Assembly (NCBI GenBank): GCA_902799905.1
Contig: CADCCB010000015.1
Location: forward strand, 1-64,000
Source: an uncultured Prevotellaceae bacterium
GTDB lineage: Bacteria; Bacteroidota; Bacteroidia; Bacteroidales; Bacteroidaceae
Length of the DNA stretch: 64,000 nt
Direction: 5' to 3'
Of this stretch, positions 16,190 to 24,610 are shown piece after piece (positions within the stretch are counted from its first letter, which is position 1; each line of letters opens with the position of its first letter). A model generated the notes under the pieces. The model ran no database searches. It worked only from the letters and a program-made list of their open reading frames with translations, and was not told the DNA's origin. A program made the position numbers and the translations under genes.

Positions 16190-17555
16190 GATGAAAGGAG
16201 AGGCAAAGAGGCTGGTGCCTGTTTGCCTGATGGCTGTGATGCCTTGGGTCGTGAGTGCCCAGAAGCAGTGGACGCTGCAGGAGTGTATCGACTATGCCAT
16301 GCAGAACAACATCACCCTGCAGAAGGCCCGTCTGTCCCAGCAGAGTGCTGCTGAAGATGTGAAGGGTGCCAAGGGTGCCCTGCTGCCTACGTTGAGTGCT
16401 TCTGCCAACCAGAGTTTTGGCTATCGTCCCTGGCAGGATGCCGGCACGACAACGGTAACCAACGGAACGGTGAACACGAAGGTGGACAAGACCTACCTGA
16501 ATGGTTCGTATGGCATCAATGCCCAGTGGACAGTATGGAATGGTAACCGCAACACCAACACGCTGAAGGTGAACCGTCTGTCAGAGCAGATGTCGGAACT
16601 GGAGGTGCAGGAGACGGCTAACAATATTCAGGAGCGCATAGCCCAACTCTATGTGCAGATACTCTACCTCGACGAGAGTATTAAGGTCAGCGAGGCCAGT
16701 CTGGAGACCAGTAAGAAGAATGAGGAGCGTGGCCGTGATATGGTGGAAGTTGGTAAGATGTCGAAGTCTGACCTGGCTCAACTCACCGCCCAGCGCTCCA
16801 GCGATGAATATACGTTGGTGGACGTGAAGTCACAGTTGGCCAATTACAAACTGCAACTGAAGCAGTTGCTCGAACTGACCGGCGATGAGAGTTTCGACGT
16901 GGTGATTCCTTCTACCACCGACGAGCAGGCTCTGGGTGACATTCCAGCCCTGCAGACTGTTTTCGAACAGGCCGTCATCAGTCGTCCTGAAATTGAGACG
17001 ACTAAACTCTCCATCAAGAGCAGTGACCTGAATGTGAAGATTGCCAAGGCAGGCTGGCTTCCCAGTCTGAGCATGACGGGTGGCGTGACCACAAGCACTA
17101 ACTCTCTGTCGGCCAATAACTGGGGTAATCAGATGAAGACCAACTTCAACACATCGGCTGGTCTGACCCTCAGCATCCCCATCTTCGATGGCCGCTCCAC
17201 CAAGACGGCTGTCAATAAGGCCAAGATCCAGCAGCAGCAGGCCTTGCTGAACTTGCAGGATGCCCAGAAGACGCTCTATCAGACCATTGAGGGCTACTGG
17301 CTCGATGCCAATACCAACCAGCAGCGCTTCCGCACTGCCCTCACGACTGTTGACAGCGAGCAGCAGAGTTACGACCTGTTGTCGGAGAAGTTCAACCTGG
17401 GTCTGACTAATATTGTCGAACTGATGGCAGGCAAGGACAGGCTGCTGTCGGCCCTGCACAGCAAGTTGCAGTCGAAATACCAGACCATCCTGAACCAGCA
17501 GTTGCTGAAGTTCTATGCTGGCGAGGGTGCCAACTTTACCCTGAATGAACAATGA
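16161..17555 (+). CDS. TolC-family outer-membrane efflux protein
   Basis: The 464-residue product (or 454 from ATG 16191) has a signal peptide ending VVSAQ. Two OEP repeats follow, beginning with WTLQECIDYAMQNN (a hallmark of TolC proteins). Long coiled-coil-forming stretches are seen (LEVQETANNIQERIAQLY, KTLYQTIEGYWLDANTNQQR). It would form the trimeric outer-membrane channel for the MacA/MacB-like proteins encoded immediately downstream (22 bases to the adaptor start). Starts at 16161, 16173 and 16191 are possible; the last gives the most usual signal peptide. Confidence 0.92.
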   Translation: MEKVMNLFIKMKGEAKRLVPVCLMAVMPWVVSAQKQWTLQECIDYAMQNNITLQKARLSQQSAAEDVKGAKGALLPTLSASANQSFGYRPWQDAGTTTVTNGTVNTKVDKTYLNGSYGINAQWTVWNGNRNTNTLKVNRLSEQMSELEVQETANNIQERIAQLYVQILYLDESIKVSEASLETSKKNEERGRDMVEVGKMSKSDLAQLTAQRSSDEYTLVDVKSQLANYKLQLKQLLELTGDESFDVVIPSTTDEQALGDIPALQTVFEQAVISRPEIETTKLSIKSSDLNVKIAKAGWLPSLSMTGGVTTSTNSLSANNWGNQMKTNFNTSAGLTLSIPIFDGRSTKTAVNKAKIQQQQALLNLQDAQKTLYQTIEGYWLDANTNQQRFRTALTTVDSEQQSYDLLSEKFNLGLTNIVELMAGKDRLLSALHSKLQSKYQTILNQQLLKFYAGEGANFTLNEQ

Positions 17556-17577
17556 ACATAAAAAACAGATAGATAAT

Positions 17578-18762
17578 ATGAATAAGAAAATTTGGATTGG
17601 CATTATTGCAGTAGTCGCTGTTGTAGCCATCGCTGCCTTCTTCATGATGGGCGGCAAGAAGAAAGAGACCGTATCGTTTGAGACGGCAAAGGTGGAGCGT
17701 ACCACCATCAGTAGCACCATCACCGCCACTGGCACCATTGAACCTGTGACCTCTGTTACGGTTGGTACACAGGTCAGCGGTATCGTGTCGAAACTCTATG
17801 TGGATTATAACTCCGTGGTCAAGAAGGGGCAGATCATTGCCGAACTCGACAAGACCAACCTCACCAGTGAACTGAAGACGGCTCAGGCCAACCTCTCGTC
17901 GGCACAGAGCACGCTGAACTACGAACAGAACAACTTCAACCGCTATCAGACGCTGTATAACAAGGGACTGGTCAGTGCCGACGAGTATGAGACGGCCAAA
18001 CTGTCATATCTGAAGGCTAAGGAACAGGTGAATACCTCGCGTGAGAGTGTGCAGAAGGCTCAGACCAACCTGGGCTATGCCACCATCACCTCGCCCATTG
18101 ACGGCGTGGTGCTCTCGAAGGCCGTGGAGGAGGGCCAGACCGTGGCAGCCTCGTTCAATACCCCAGAACTCTTCACCATCGCCCAGGACCTGACCGATAT
18201 GCGCGTGATTGCCGACATCGATGAGGCTGACATCGGCGGCGTGAAGGAAGGACAGCGTGTGACCTTCACGGTCGATGCCTTCCCAGAGGATCACTTCGAG
18301 GGCAAGGTGACGCAGGTGCGCCAGCAGGCTACCACCGAGAGCAACGTGGTGACTTACGAGGTGGTGATCTCCGCTCCCAACAACGACTTGAAACTCAAAC
18401 CCGGTCTGACGGCTAACGTCACCATCTACACACTGGAGAAGAACGATGTGCTGGCAGTACCGTCGAAAGCCCTGCGCTTCATTCCCAACGAGGCCCTGCT
18501 CACTGAGCAGCAGAGCGTAGAGGACTGCGAGGGTCTCTTCAAGGTGTGGACGCTGGAGGGCGACGTGTTCAAGGCCCACAGCGTAGAGGTAGGCACCAAC
18601 AACGGCATCCTGACGGAGATTGTCAGCGGCGTTGCCGAGGGCACGGAGATCCTGGTGGACTTCAGCCTGAGCGGTGGCGAGATGGATGCTGACCAGCAGA
18701 CCACCAACCCCTTCATGCCGCGTCCGAGAAACAACAGACAGAGCGGACAGCAGCGTAAATAA
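17578..18762 (+). CDS. MacA/HlyD-type periplasmic adaptor
   Basis: The 394-residue membrane-fusion protein has one N-terminal transmembrane helix (about residues 4-22). It also has a lipoyl/barrel-sandwich hybrid (VGTQVSGIVSKLYVDYNSVVKKGQ), a coiled-coil hairpin (about 100-165), the second lipoyl half (TITSPIDGVVLSKAVEEGQTV) and a beta-barrel region (RVTFTVDAFPEDHFEG). It links the ABC transporter to the TolC channel. ATG 17578 is used because the in-frame codons upstream overlap the tolC end and lack a signal. It is followed by the ATPase gene after 36 bases. Confidence 0.93.
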   Translation: MNKKIWIGIIAVVAVVAIAAFFMMGGKKKETVSFETAKVERTTISSTITATGTIEPVTSVTVGTQVSGIVSKLYVDYNSVVKKGQIIAELDKTNLTSELKTAQANLSSAQSTLNYEQNNFNRYQTLYNKGLVSADEYETAKLSYLKAKEQVNTSRESVQKAQTNLGYATITSPIDGVVLSKAVEEGQTVAASFNTPELFTIAQDLTDMRVIADIDEADIGGVKEGQRVTFTVDAFPEDHFEGKVTQVRQQATTESNVVTYEVVISAPNNDLKLKPGLTANVTIYTLEKNDVLAVPSKALRFIPNEALLTEQQSVEDCEGLFKVWTLEGDVFKAHSVEVGTNNGILTEIVSGVAEGTEILVDFSLSGGEMDADQQTTNPFMPRPRNNRQSGQQRK

Positions 18763-18798
18763 AACACCTATTTCACGAATAACACGATAAATAGAATT

Positions 18799-19563
18799 AT
18801 GTCTGAAGTTAACGATAATAGAAAGGTCGTAATCGAACTGCAGAACGTGAAGCGCTACTTCAAGGTGGGTAGTGAGACGGTGAAGGCCCTTCGCGGTGTC
18901 TCGTTCAAGATCTACGAGGGCGAGTTCGTCACCATCCAGGGCACGTCGGGCTCAGGCAAGTCGACCCTGCTCAACCAGTTGGGCTGTCTCGACACCCCCA
19001 CCAGTGGCGACTACTTCCTCGACGGCATCTCCGTGCGCGAGATGTCGAAGACCCAGCGGGCTCACCTCCGCAACAGGAAGATAGGCTTTGTGTTCCAGAA
19101 CTACAACCTGCTGCCGAAGACCACGGCTCTGGAGAATGTGGAACTGCCGCTGATGTACAATTCGTCGGTGTCGGCCGAGGAGCGTCGTGACCGTGCTGTC
19201 AAGGCCCTGCAGGCCGTGGGACTGGGCGACCGTATGGAGCATAAGTCTAACGAGATGTCGGGTGGACAGATGCAGCGTGTGGCCATTGCCCGTGCACTGG
19301 TGAATGACCCTGCCGTGCTGCTGGCCGACGAGGCCACTGGTAACCTGGACACACGTACCTCGTTCGAGATGCTGGTGCTCTTCCAGCAACTCTACCGTCA
19401 GGGCCACACCATCATCTTCGTGACCCACAACCCTGAGATTGCCGAATACAGCAGCCGTAACATCAACCTGCGCGACGGCAAGATTCGTGAGGACACCTAT
19501 AATGAAAACATCAAGTCGGCTGCTGAGGCCCTGGCCGCTCTGCCGATACCGCAAGACGATTAA
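18799..19563 (+). CDS. MacB/LolD-type ABC transporter ATPase
   Basis: The 254-residue nucleotide-binding protein carries the canonical motifs: Walker A GTSGSGKST (about residue 50), Q-loop VFQNYNLLP, ABC signature MSGGQMQRVAIARAL, Walker B VLLADEATGNLD and the switch His in VTHNPE. It belongs to the LolD/MacB group that powers mechanotransmission-type export rather than membrane translocation. It pairs with the separately encoded permease five bases downstream, unlike the fused MacB of E. coli. Confidence 0.95.
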   Translation: MSEVNDNRKVVIELQNVKRYFKVGSETVKALRGVSFKIYEGEFVTIQGTSGSGKSTLLNQLGCLDTPTSGDYFLDGISVREMSKTQRAHLRNRKIGFVFQNYNLLPKTTALENVELPLMYNSSVSAEERRDRAVKALQAVGLGDRMEHKSNEMSGGQMQRVAIARALVNDPAVLLADEATGNLDTRTSFEMLVLFQQLYRQGHTIIFVTHNPEIAEYSSRNINLRDGKIREDTYNENIKSAAEALAALPIPQDD

Positions 19564-19568
19564 GGATT

Positions 19569-20786
19569 ATGAATATATTAAACCTATTTAAGGTGAGCCT
19601 GAAGGCCGTAGCCAACAACAAGATGCGGTCGTTCCTCTCGATGCTGGGTATCATCATCGGCGTGGCAGCCGTGATTATCATGATGAGCATCGGACAGGGC
19701 TCGAAGGAGAGTATCCGACAGGAACTGTCGACGATGGGTACCAACCTGCTCACCATCCGGCCTGGTGCCGACATGCGTGGTGGCGTGCGCCAGGACCCGT
19801 CGAGTATGCAGACGCTGAAGATGGCCGACTACCAGCGCATCATGCAGGAGAAGAAGTTCGTGACGAAGGTGTCGCCAGAGGTCACGGCCAGCGGTCAGGT
19901 GATCTATGGCAACAACAATACCACCACCACCATGTACGGCGAGAGTACCGAGTATCTGGACATCAAACTGTGGACGGTGGAGCGGGGTGAGTGCTTCACT
20001 GAGGAAGACGTGAACAAGGCTGCCAAGAAAGTGGTGATCGGCAAGACCGTTGTCGACGAACTCTTCGGCAGTGGCGTCGATCCCATCGGCAAGACCGTTC
20101 GCTTCAAGTCCATCCCCATGACCGTCGTGGGTGTGCTGAAGTCGAAGGGCTACAACTCGTGGGGCATGGACCAGGATAATGTGATCATCGCCCCCTATAC
20201 CACGGTGATGAAGCGTATCGCAGCGCAGACCTATTTCTCCAGCATCGTCTGCTCTGCCGTGACGGAAGATCTCTCTGATGCCGCCATCGAGGAGTTGACC
20301 CAGATGCTGCGTGACAACCATAAGTTGAAGGGCGATGCTGCCGACGACTTCACCATCCGCTCTCAGGCAGAGATGATGGAGACCATGTCCACCACGATGG
20401 ACACGGTGACGCTGATCCTGGTGGTGGCTGCCGCCTTCTCGCTGCTCGTGGCTGGTATCGGCATCATGAATATTATGCTGGTAAGTGTGACGGAGCGTAC
20501 AAAGGAGATAGGTCTCCGCATGGCAGTAGGTGCCACTGGCCCTGTCATCTCGTTGCAGTTCCTCATCGAGTCGGTGCTCATCAGCGTCACTGGCGGCCTG
20601 ATAGGCGTGCTGGTCGGCGTGGGTGCCAGCGAGTGCGTGTCCCTCTTGGGCATGCCCAGCAGCGTGCCTGCTTGGTCCATCTACGTGTCGTTCCTGGTGT
20701 GTGTGCTCATTGGTGTCCTCTTCGGCTATATCCCTGCCCAGAAGGCTGCCAACATGGATCCTATTGAAGCCATCCGCCATGAGTAA
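19569..20786 (+). CDS. MacB/FtsX-type ABC transporter permease
   Basis: The 405-residue product has an N-terminal helix (about 20-42), a large MacB periplasmic core domain (about 50-270) and three C-terminal helices of the FtsX fold. The conserved linker SVTERTKEIGLRMAVGA and the C-terminal PAQKAANMDPIEAIRHE box are present. Together with the ATPase, adaptor and TolC protein it should form a tripartite exporter of peptides, lipids or antibiotics; the cargo cannot be read from sequence. Its stop codon overlaps the kinase start by 8 bases. Confidence 0.94.
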   Translation: MNILNLFKVSLKAVANNKMRSFLSMLGIIIGVAAVIIMMSIGQGSKESIRQELSTMGTNLLTIRPGADMRGGVRQDPSSMQTLKMADYQRIMQEKKFVTKVSPEVTASGQVIYGNNNTTTTMYGESTEYLDIKLWTVERGECFTEEDVNKAAKKVVIGKTVVDELFGSGVDPIGKTVRFKSIPMTVVGVLKSKGYNSWGMDQDNVIIAPYTTVMKRIAAQTYFSSIVCSAVTEDLSDAAIEELTQMLRDNHKLKGDAADDFTIRSQAEMMETMSTTMDTVTLILVVAAAFSLLVAGIGIMNIMLVSVTERTKEIGLRMAVGATGPVISLQFLIESVLISVTGGLIGVLVGVGASECVSLLGMPSSVPAWSIYVSFLVCVLIGVLFGYIPAQKAANMDPIEAIRHE

Positions 20787-21816
20787 GCATACTGCCATCC
20801 TGCTGCAGGTGGCCGTATGGCTGATATTCCTGCTCTCTCCGTTGACGTTCGTAAACCACGGCAACGGGGGGAGCCTTGGGCTGTATCTGCTGGTCAGCGT
20901 GTCCACGCTGCTGCTGATGACGGTGTTCTATGTCAACTACCTGTGGCTGACACCCCATTTCTTCGTGAAGGGCGAGAAGCAGTACTACTGGCTGGTCAAC
21001 ATCCTGCTTTGTGTGGGACTGGGCATAGGCACCCACTTCTGGATGACCTCTGTGCGCGACCATTTTTTCCCTGCAGGGGCGAGGGGTGTGATGGAGGTGT
21101 GGCAGTCGTGCCTGTTCATCCTGCGCGACATCTTCAACCTGGCCATTGCCGCTGCCGTAGCCACCACCATCCAACTCTCCATGCGCTGGTATCAGTCGGA
21201 GAAGGCGCGTCAGGAGGCCGAGGTGGCCAGGGCCGATGCCGAACTGAGTAATCTGCGCAATCAGATCAACCCCCATTTCCTGCTGAACACGCTCAACAAC
21301 ATCTATGCCCTCACCGCCATCGACAGCGAGCGGGCACAGGAGGCCATTCAGCAACTGTCCAAGTTGCTTCGCCACATGCTCTATGAGAATCAGCAGCAGG
21401 AGGTGGCTCTCAGCGACGAGGTGCAGTTCCTTGAGAATTATGTCAACCTGATGAAGATTCGCCTCTCGCAGTCTGTCGATGTCTCCTTCCGTGCCGATCT
21501 GGCCGTCCACAACGCCAAGATTGCCCCCCTGCTCTTCATCTCGCTGGTGGAGAATGCCTTCAAGCATGGTGTCAGCCCCACGGAGTCCAGTCATGTGCAT
21601 ATCAGCATCGTGGCCGATGAGCATCAGATCATCTGTGACATCCAGAACTCCAACCATCCCAAGACCTCGCAAGACCGTAGTGGTCATGGCATCGGCCTGC
21701 AGCAGGTGCAGCGTCGCCTCGACCTGGCCTATCCTGGCCGTTACCAGTGGGAGAAAGGTGTCAGCGCCGATGGCCGCACCTATCGTTCTAGGATTGTCAT
21801 TGTGGTTAATGGTTAA
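20779..21816 (+). CDS. LytS-type sensor histidine kinase
   Basis: The 345-residue product has about four N-terminal helices (residues 5-135) without a recognisable sensor domain, a short coiled coil, and a His_kinase domain (LRNQINPHFLLNTLNNIYAL, His about residue 170). A HATPase follows with a VENAFKHG N-box and a GHGIGL G-box. It pairs with the LytTR regulator downstream. ATG 20779 shares ATGAGTAA with the permease stop, so translation is coupled. The last codons (VVNG, stop) already lie within the GGTTAAT repeat that fills the junction. Confidence 0.93.
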   Translation: MSKHTAILLQVAVWLIFLLSPLTFVNHGNGGSLGLYLLVSVSTLLLMTVFYVNYLWLTPHFFVKGEKQYYWLVNILLCVGLGIGTHFWMTSVRDHFFPAGARGVMEVWQSCLFILRDIFNLAIAAAVATTIQLSMRWYQSEKARQEAEVARADAELSNLRNQINPHFLLNTLNNIYALTAIDSERAQEAIQQLSKLLRHMLYENQQQEVALSDEVQFLENYVNLMKIRLSQSVDVSFRADLAVHNAKIAPLLFISLVENAFKHGVSPTESSHVHISIVADEHQIICDIQNSNHPKTSQDRSGHGIGLQQVQRRLDLAYPGRYQWEKGVSADGRTYRSRIVIVVNG

Positions 21817-21986
21817 TGGTTATTGGTTATTGAATTGGTGGATGGTTAATGGTTCTTGGACGAGCCAAGCGGCAAAGCCGAGCGGATGGTGGATGGAGGA
21901 TAGTTTAACTTTTTAATTCTAAATTCTTAACTCTTAATTGCCCGCAGGGCAACAACTCTTAATTCTTAACTCTAAATTCTTAATTT
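21803..21986. repeat. Heptamer simple repeats and mini-palindromes between kinase and regulator genes
   Basis: A run of GGTTAAT/GGATGGT units (21803-21899) is interrupted by CTTGGACGAGCCAAG and CGGCAAAGCCG palindromes. An AATTCTT/AACTCTT array (21911-21986) follows, with GCCCGCAGGGC in the middle. It starts at the kinase stop codon and runs to the regulator start. The AATTCTT class recurs at 47443-47555. Confidence 0.75.
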
Positions 21987-21989
21987 TCA

Positions 21990-22700
21990 ATGCTCCTTTC
22001 CACTGCCATCATCGACGACGAGCCTCTGGCCGCAGGTCTGCTGGAGAATTATGTCAACAAGACGCCCTATCTCAGTCTGGTAGGCACCTACAATAGCGCT
22101 GTCACCGCCATGCGCGACCTCCGTGAGAACCCCGTGCAACTGCTGTTGCTCGACATTCAGATGCCTGAACTCAGCGGCATCGAGTTCGCCAAGATCCTGC
22201 CGAAGGAGACGAAGGTCATCTTCACCACGGCCTTCCCCCAGTATGCCATCGAGGGATTCCGTGTGTCGGCCCTCGACTATCTGCTGAAGCCCATCAGTTA
22301 CCAGGACTTCCTGAAGGCCACCGACAAGGCCCTCGACTGGTTCAGCGTGCTACAGAAGCAGGAGGTCTATCGCCGTGACCGCTTCCTCTTCGTCAAGAGC
22401 GACTATAAGTTGCAGCGCATCGAATTGGACGACATCCTCTACATTGAGGGCCTGAAGGACTATGTGCGCTTCTTCCTGAAGGGTGGCGAGCGCGTCATGT
22501 CGCTCATGTCCATGAAGCGTCTGGAGGACTATCTGCCGCATCCCGAGTTCCTCCGCACCCATCGCAGTTTCATCGTCCACATGTCATGCGTCAAGGCCAT
22601 CGACCGCCTGCGCATCGTCTTTGGTGACCAGTACATCCCCATCTCTGATAACTACAAGGACGATGTGATGCAATACCTGGAGCAGCATACACTGGTGTAA
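21990..22700 (+). CDS. LytTR-family response regulator
   Basis: The 236-residue product has a receiver domain (acidic DDE at residues 9-11, phospho-acceptor Asp in LLLLDIQMPE about residue 54, Lys in YLLKPI about 104). A C-terminal LytTR DNA-binding domain follows (FLFVKSDYKLQRIELDDILYIEGLKDYVRF and FLRTHRSFIVH). It is the partner of the LytS-type kinase and probably regulates the exporter operon itself. The stop codon directly abuts an AGTGAAAA repeat. Confidence 0.95.
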   Translation: MLLSTAIIDDEPLAAGLLENYVNKTPYLSLVGTYNSAVTAMRDLRENPVQLLLLDIQMPELSGIEFAKILPKETKVIFTTAFPQYAIEGFRVSALDYLLKPISYQDFLKATDKALDWFSVLQKQEVYRRDRFLFVKSDYKLQRIELDDILYIEGLKDYVRFFLKGGERVMSLMSMKRLEDYLPHPEFLRTHRSFIVHMSCVKAIDRLRIVFGDQYIPISDNYKDDVMQYLEQHTLV

Positions 22701-22703
22701 GGG

Positions 22704-22853
22704 AAAAGTGAAAAGTGAAAAGTGAAAAATTTGCTCCCGCTTTGATAAGTGAGATTGACAAATCATCATGCGTTGACGGCGTGTTCTGCAAATAAATATT
22801 AAAAAAGTGGGGCGGAAGCAAATTCTTCACTCTTCACTCTTCACTCTTCACTT
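22704..22853. repeat. Inverted pair of (AGTGAARA)n-ATTTGCTYCCGC elements
   Basis: One copy reads forward (22704-22740: three AGTGAAAA units, then ATTTGCTCCCGC). The other is inverted (22812-22853, ending GCGGAAGCAAAT when read on the plus strand). About 70 bases of ordinary DNA separate them. A third copy lies at 59585-59620. The arms could fold into a long imperfect hairpin that might act as a terminator between the regulator and aldolase genes. Confidence 0.7.
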
Positions 22854-22862
22854 AAAAAAGAG

Positions 22863-22870
22863 TAACTTTG
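22863..22870 (+). promoter_or_regulatory. -7 promoter element of fba
   Basis: TAACTTTG plus C lies 54 bases before the aldolase ATG, directly after the inverted repeat element. Confidence 0.7.
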
Positions 22871-22924
22871 CGGTCAGAAATTGAGAAAAAGCAAATAATA
22901 GTAATCGATTAATTGTAAATCAAA

Positions 22925-23926
22925 ATGGTAAACTACAAGGATTTAGGTCTCGTGAATACCCGCGAGATGTTCAAGAGAGCAGTAGCCGGTGGCTATGCCA
23001 TCCCCGCTTTCAACTTCAACACCATGGAGCAGATGCAGGCCATCGTGATGGCTGCTGTTGAGACGAAGTCTCCCGTCATCATGCAGGTTTCCAAGGGTGC
23101 CCGTAACTATGCTAATGGTACCATCCTCCGCTATATGGCCGAGGGTGCCGTGGCTTATGCCAAGGAACTGGGCTGTGAGCATCCTGAGATAGTGCTCCAC
23201 CTCGACCACGGTGACAGTTTCGAACTCTGTAAGGACTGCATCGACAACGGTTTCTCTTCGGTCATGATCGACGGTTCCTCTCTGCCTTACGAGGAGAATA
23301 TCGCTCTGGCTAAGAAGGTTGTCGACTATGCTCATCAGTTCGACGTGACCGTTGAGGCTGAACTGGGTGTGCTCGCTGGTGTTGAGGATGAGGTTGCTGC
23401 TGCAGAGTCTCACTACACCAAGCCTGAGGAGGTTATCGACTTCTCTACCCGCACAGGTTGCGACTCTCTGGCTATCTCTATCGGTACCTCTCACGGTGCT
23501 CACAAGTTCACTCCAGAGCAGTGCACACTCGTTAACGGCGTGCTCGTTCCGCCCCCATTGGCATTCGACATTCTGCACGAGATCGAGAAGAAACTCCCTG
23601 GATTCCCCATCGTGCTCCACGGCTCTTCTTCTGTTCCTATGGACGAGGTGAACACTATCAACCAGTACGGAGGTCACCTCGAGGCCGCTATCGGTATCCC
23701 CGAGGAGCAGTTGCGTGAGGCTTCTAAGAGTGCTGTCTGCAAGATCAACATCGACTCCGACTCTCGCCTGGCCATGACTGCTGCTATCCGCAAGCACCTC
23801 GCCGAGCATCCTGGAGACTTCGATCCTCGCCAGTATCTGAAGCCCGCCCGCGAGAACATGAAGAAGATGTACATCCACAAGATTGTGAATGTGCTCGGTT
23901 CTGACGGTAAACTCGCTCAGTGCTAA
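22925..23926 (+). CDS. fba: Class II fructose-bisphosphate aldolase
   Basis: The 333-residue zinc-dependent aldolase cleaves fructose 1,6-bisphosphate to DHAP and glyceraldehyde 3-phosphate (glycolysis/gluconeogenesis, cytoplasm). Visible motifs: AFNFNTMEQMQA, the metal/catalytic HLDHGD block (about residue 98), EAELGVLAGVEDE, GTSHGAHKF and the glycine-rich LHGSSSVP; NINIDSDSR-like KINIDSDSRLAM binds phosphate. The length fits the family. Codon choice is more biased than in neighbours, as expected for high expression. It has its own promoter and a strong terminator. Confidence 0.96.
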   Translation: MVNYKDLGLVNTREMFKRAVAGGYAIPAFNFNTMEQMQAIVMAAVETKSPVIMQVSKGARNYANGTILRYMAEGAVAYAKELGCEHPEIVLHLDHGDSFELCKDCIDNGFSSVMIDGSSLPYEENIALAKKVVDYAHQFDVTVEAELGVLAGVEDEVAAAESHYTKPEEVIDFSTRTGCDSLAISIGTSHGAHKFTPEQCTLVNGVLVPPPLAFDILHEIEKKLPGFPIVLHGSSSVPMDEVNTINQYGGHLEAAIGIPEEQLREASKSAVCKINIDSDSRLAMTAAIRKHLAEHPGDFDPRQYLKPARENMKKMYIHKIVNVLGSDGKLAQC

Positions 23927-23950
23927 TCACTACGAGATAAAAAAACAAAG

Positions 23951-23987
23951 AAGAGGGTGTGTCAATAATTGGCGCACCCTCTTTTTC
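23951..23987 (+). terminator. Intrinsic terminator of fba
   Basis: AGAGGGTGTG pairs with CGCACCCTCT (one wobble) across a short loop and is followed by TTTTTC. It lies 25 bases after the aldolase stop. Confidence 0.8.
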
Positions 23988-24008
23988 TTTATTAATAAAC
24001 CTGTTGAC

Positions 24009-24497
24009 TCAATTTGTCTTCAGCCTTTGCCAGTCGCTATAACTCATCACGACGTAGAAGCCCCTGGTCTGCGTGCTCGAGTGTGAGCGCTCGCCATGCA
24101 GTCCCACCTTTCTGTGCCCTTCCTTAATCTGGGCTTTGGTGGCCACCTTGAAATAGGGATTCTTCCAGTTATCGAAGTGATGTTTTACTGCAGAGCAGAA
24201 AGTTCCGGATTCATTAGGACCAAAACCTTCGCTTACAGCCTTAATGGCGTTCACGCCATCCAGTTTTTCCTGTTCTGACATGAGTGGTGTGTTTGTACCA
24301 CCCCAGCAGATGTTGTAATACTCAAGAATGGTGATGGGCGTTGGCGTGATAGCGTATGACGTGCCCACGGGCTGCATCCTGTTTATCACATTCTGAAACG
24401 AACTTTGCGACGCGTTCGTCCAGTTTCTACCCAGTTGTGCCTGCGCTGTCAGGCAGATGGCCATCAGTGCCATCGTCAATACAAATAATTTCTTCAT
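24009..24497 (-). CDS. Small secreted protein, copy 1 of duplicated pair
   Basis: The 162-residue protein has a clear signal peptide (MKKLFVLTMALMAICLTAQAQ). The mature part is not recognised. It carries one Cys (YNICWGG), SFQNVINRMQP, a Pro-rich TPTPITILEY turn and a C-terminal HRKVGLHGERSHSSTQT plus VVMSYSDW. A paralogue (26324-26812) shares most residues, including the start, the NVINRMQPVGTSYAITPTP block and the last 50 residues. ATG 24497 is used; the in-frame TTG two codons earlier is not. The upstream promoter and operator-like palindromes are duplicated too. Function unknown; the linked kelch-AraC protein is a candidate regulator. Confidence 0.75.
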   Translation of the reverse strand: MKKLFVLTMALMAICLTAQAQLGRNWTNASQSSFQNVINRMQPVGTSYAITPTPITILEYYNICWGGTNTPLMSEQEKLDGVNAIKAVSEGFGPNESGTFCSAVKHHFDNWKNPYFKVATKAQIKEGHRKVGLHGERSHSSTQTRGFYVVMSYSDWQRLKTN

Positions 24498-24532
24498 AGT
24501 CAAATTGTTAGTTGGTTTATTTCAATACAGCG

Positions 24533-24540
24533 CAAAGATA
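24533..24540 (-). promoter_or_regulatory. -7 promoter element of secreted protein copy 1
   Basis: TATCTTTG plus C on the minus strand lies 35 bases before the ATG. The same sequence and spacing is found in front of copy 2 (26847-26854). Confidence 0.65.
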
Positions 24541-24568
24541 CATAAAACACAAGAAAAGGGACTTACAA

Positions 24569-24610
24569 ATTTACAGAATCGACTAACAATTGTAAATATG
24601 TCAGTCGATT
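24569..24610 (-). promoter_or_regulatory. Interleaved inverted repeats, operator-like
   Basis: Two nested palindromes interleave: ATTTACA (24569-24575) with TGTAAAT (24591-24597), and AATCGACT (24577-24584) with AGTCGATT (24603-24610). They sit upstream of the copy 1 promoter and touch the stop codon of the kelch-AraC gene. AATCGACT/AGTCGATT is repeated in front of copy 2 (26891-26898 and 26917-26924). A DNA-binding site for the linked AraC-type protein is inferred, not shown. Confidence 0.5.

Noticed and set aside
19584-20906. 440-codon open frame antisense to the ABC permease
   Set aside because: The permease has full family motifs. The antisense product is His-rich low-information sequence.
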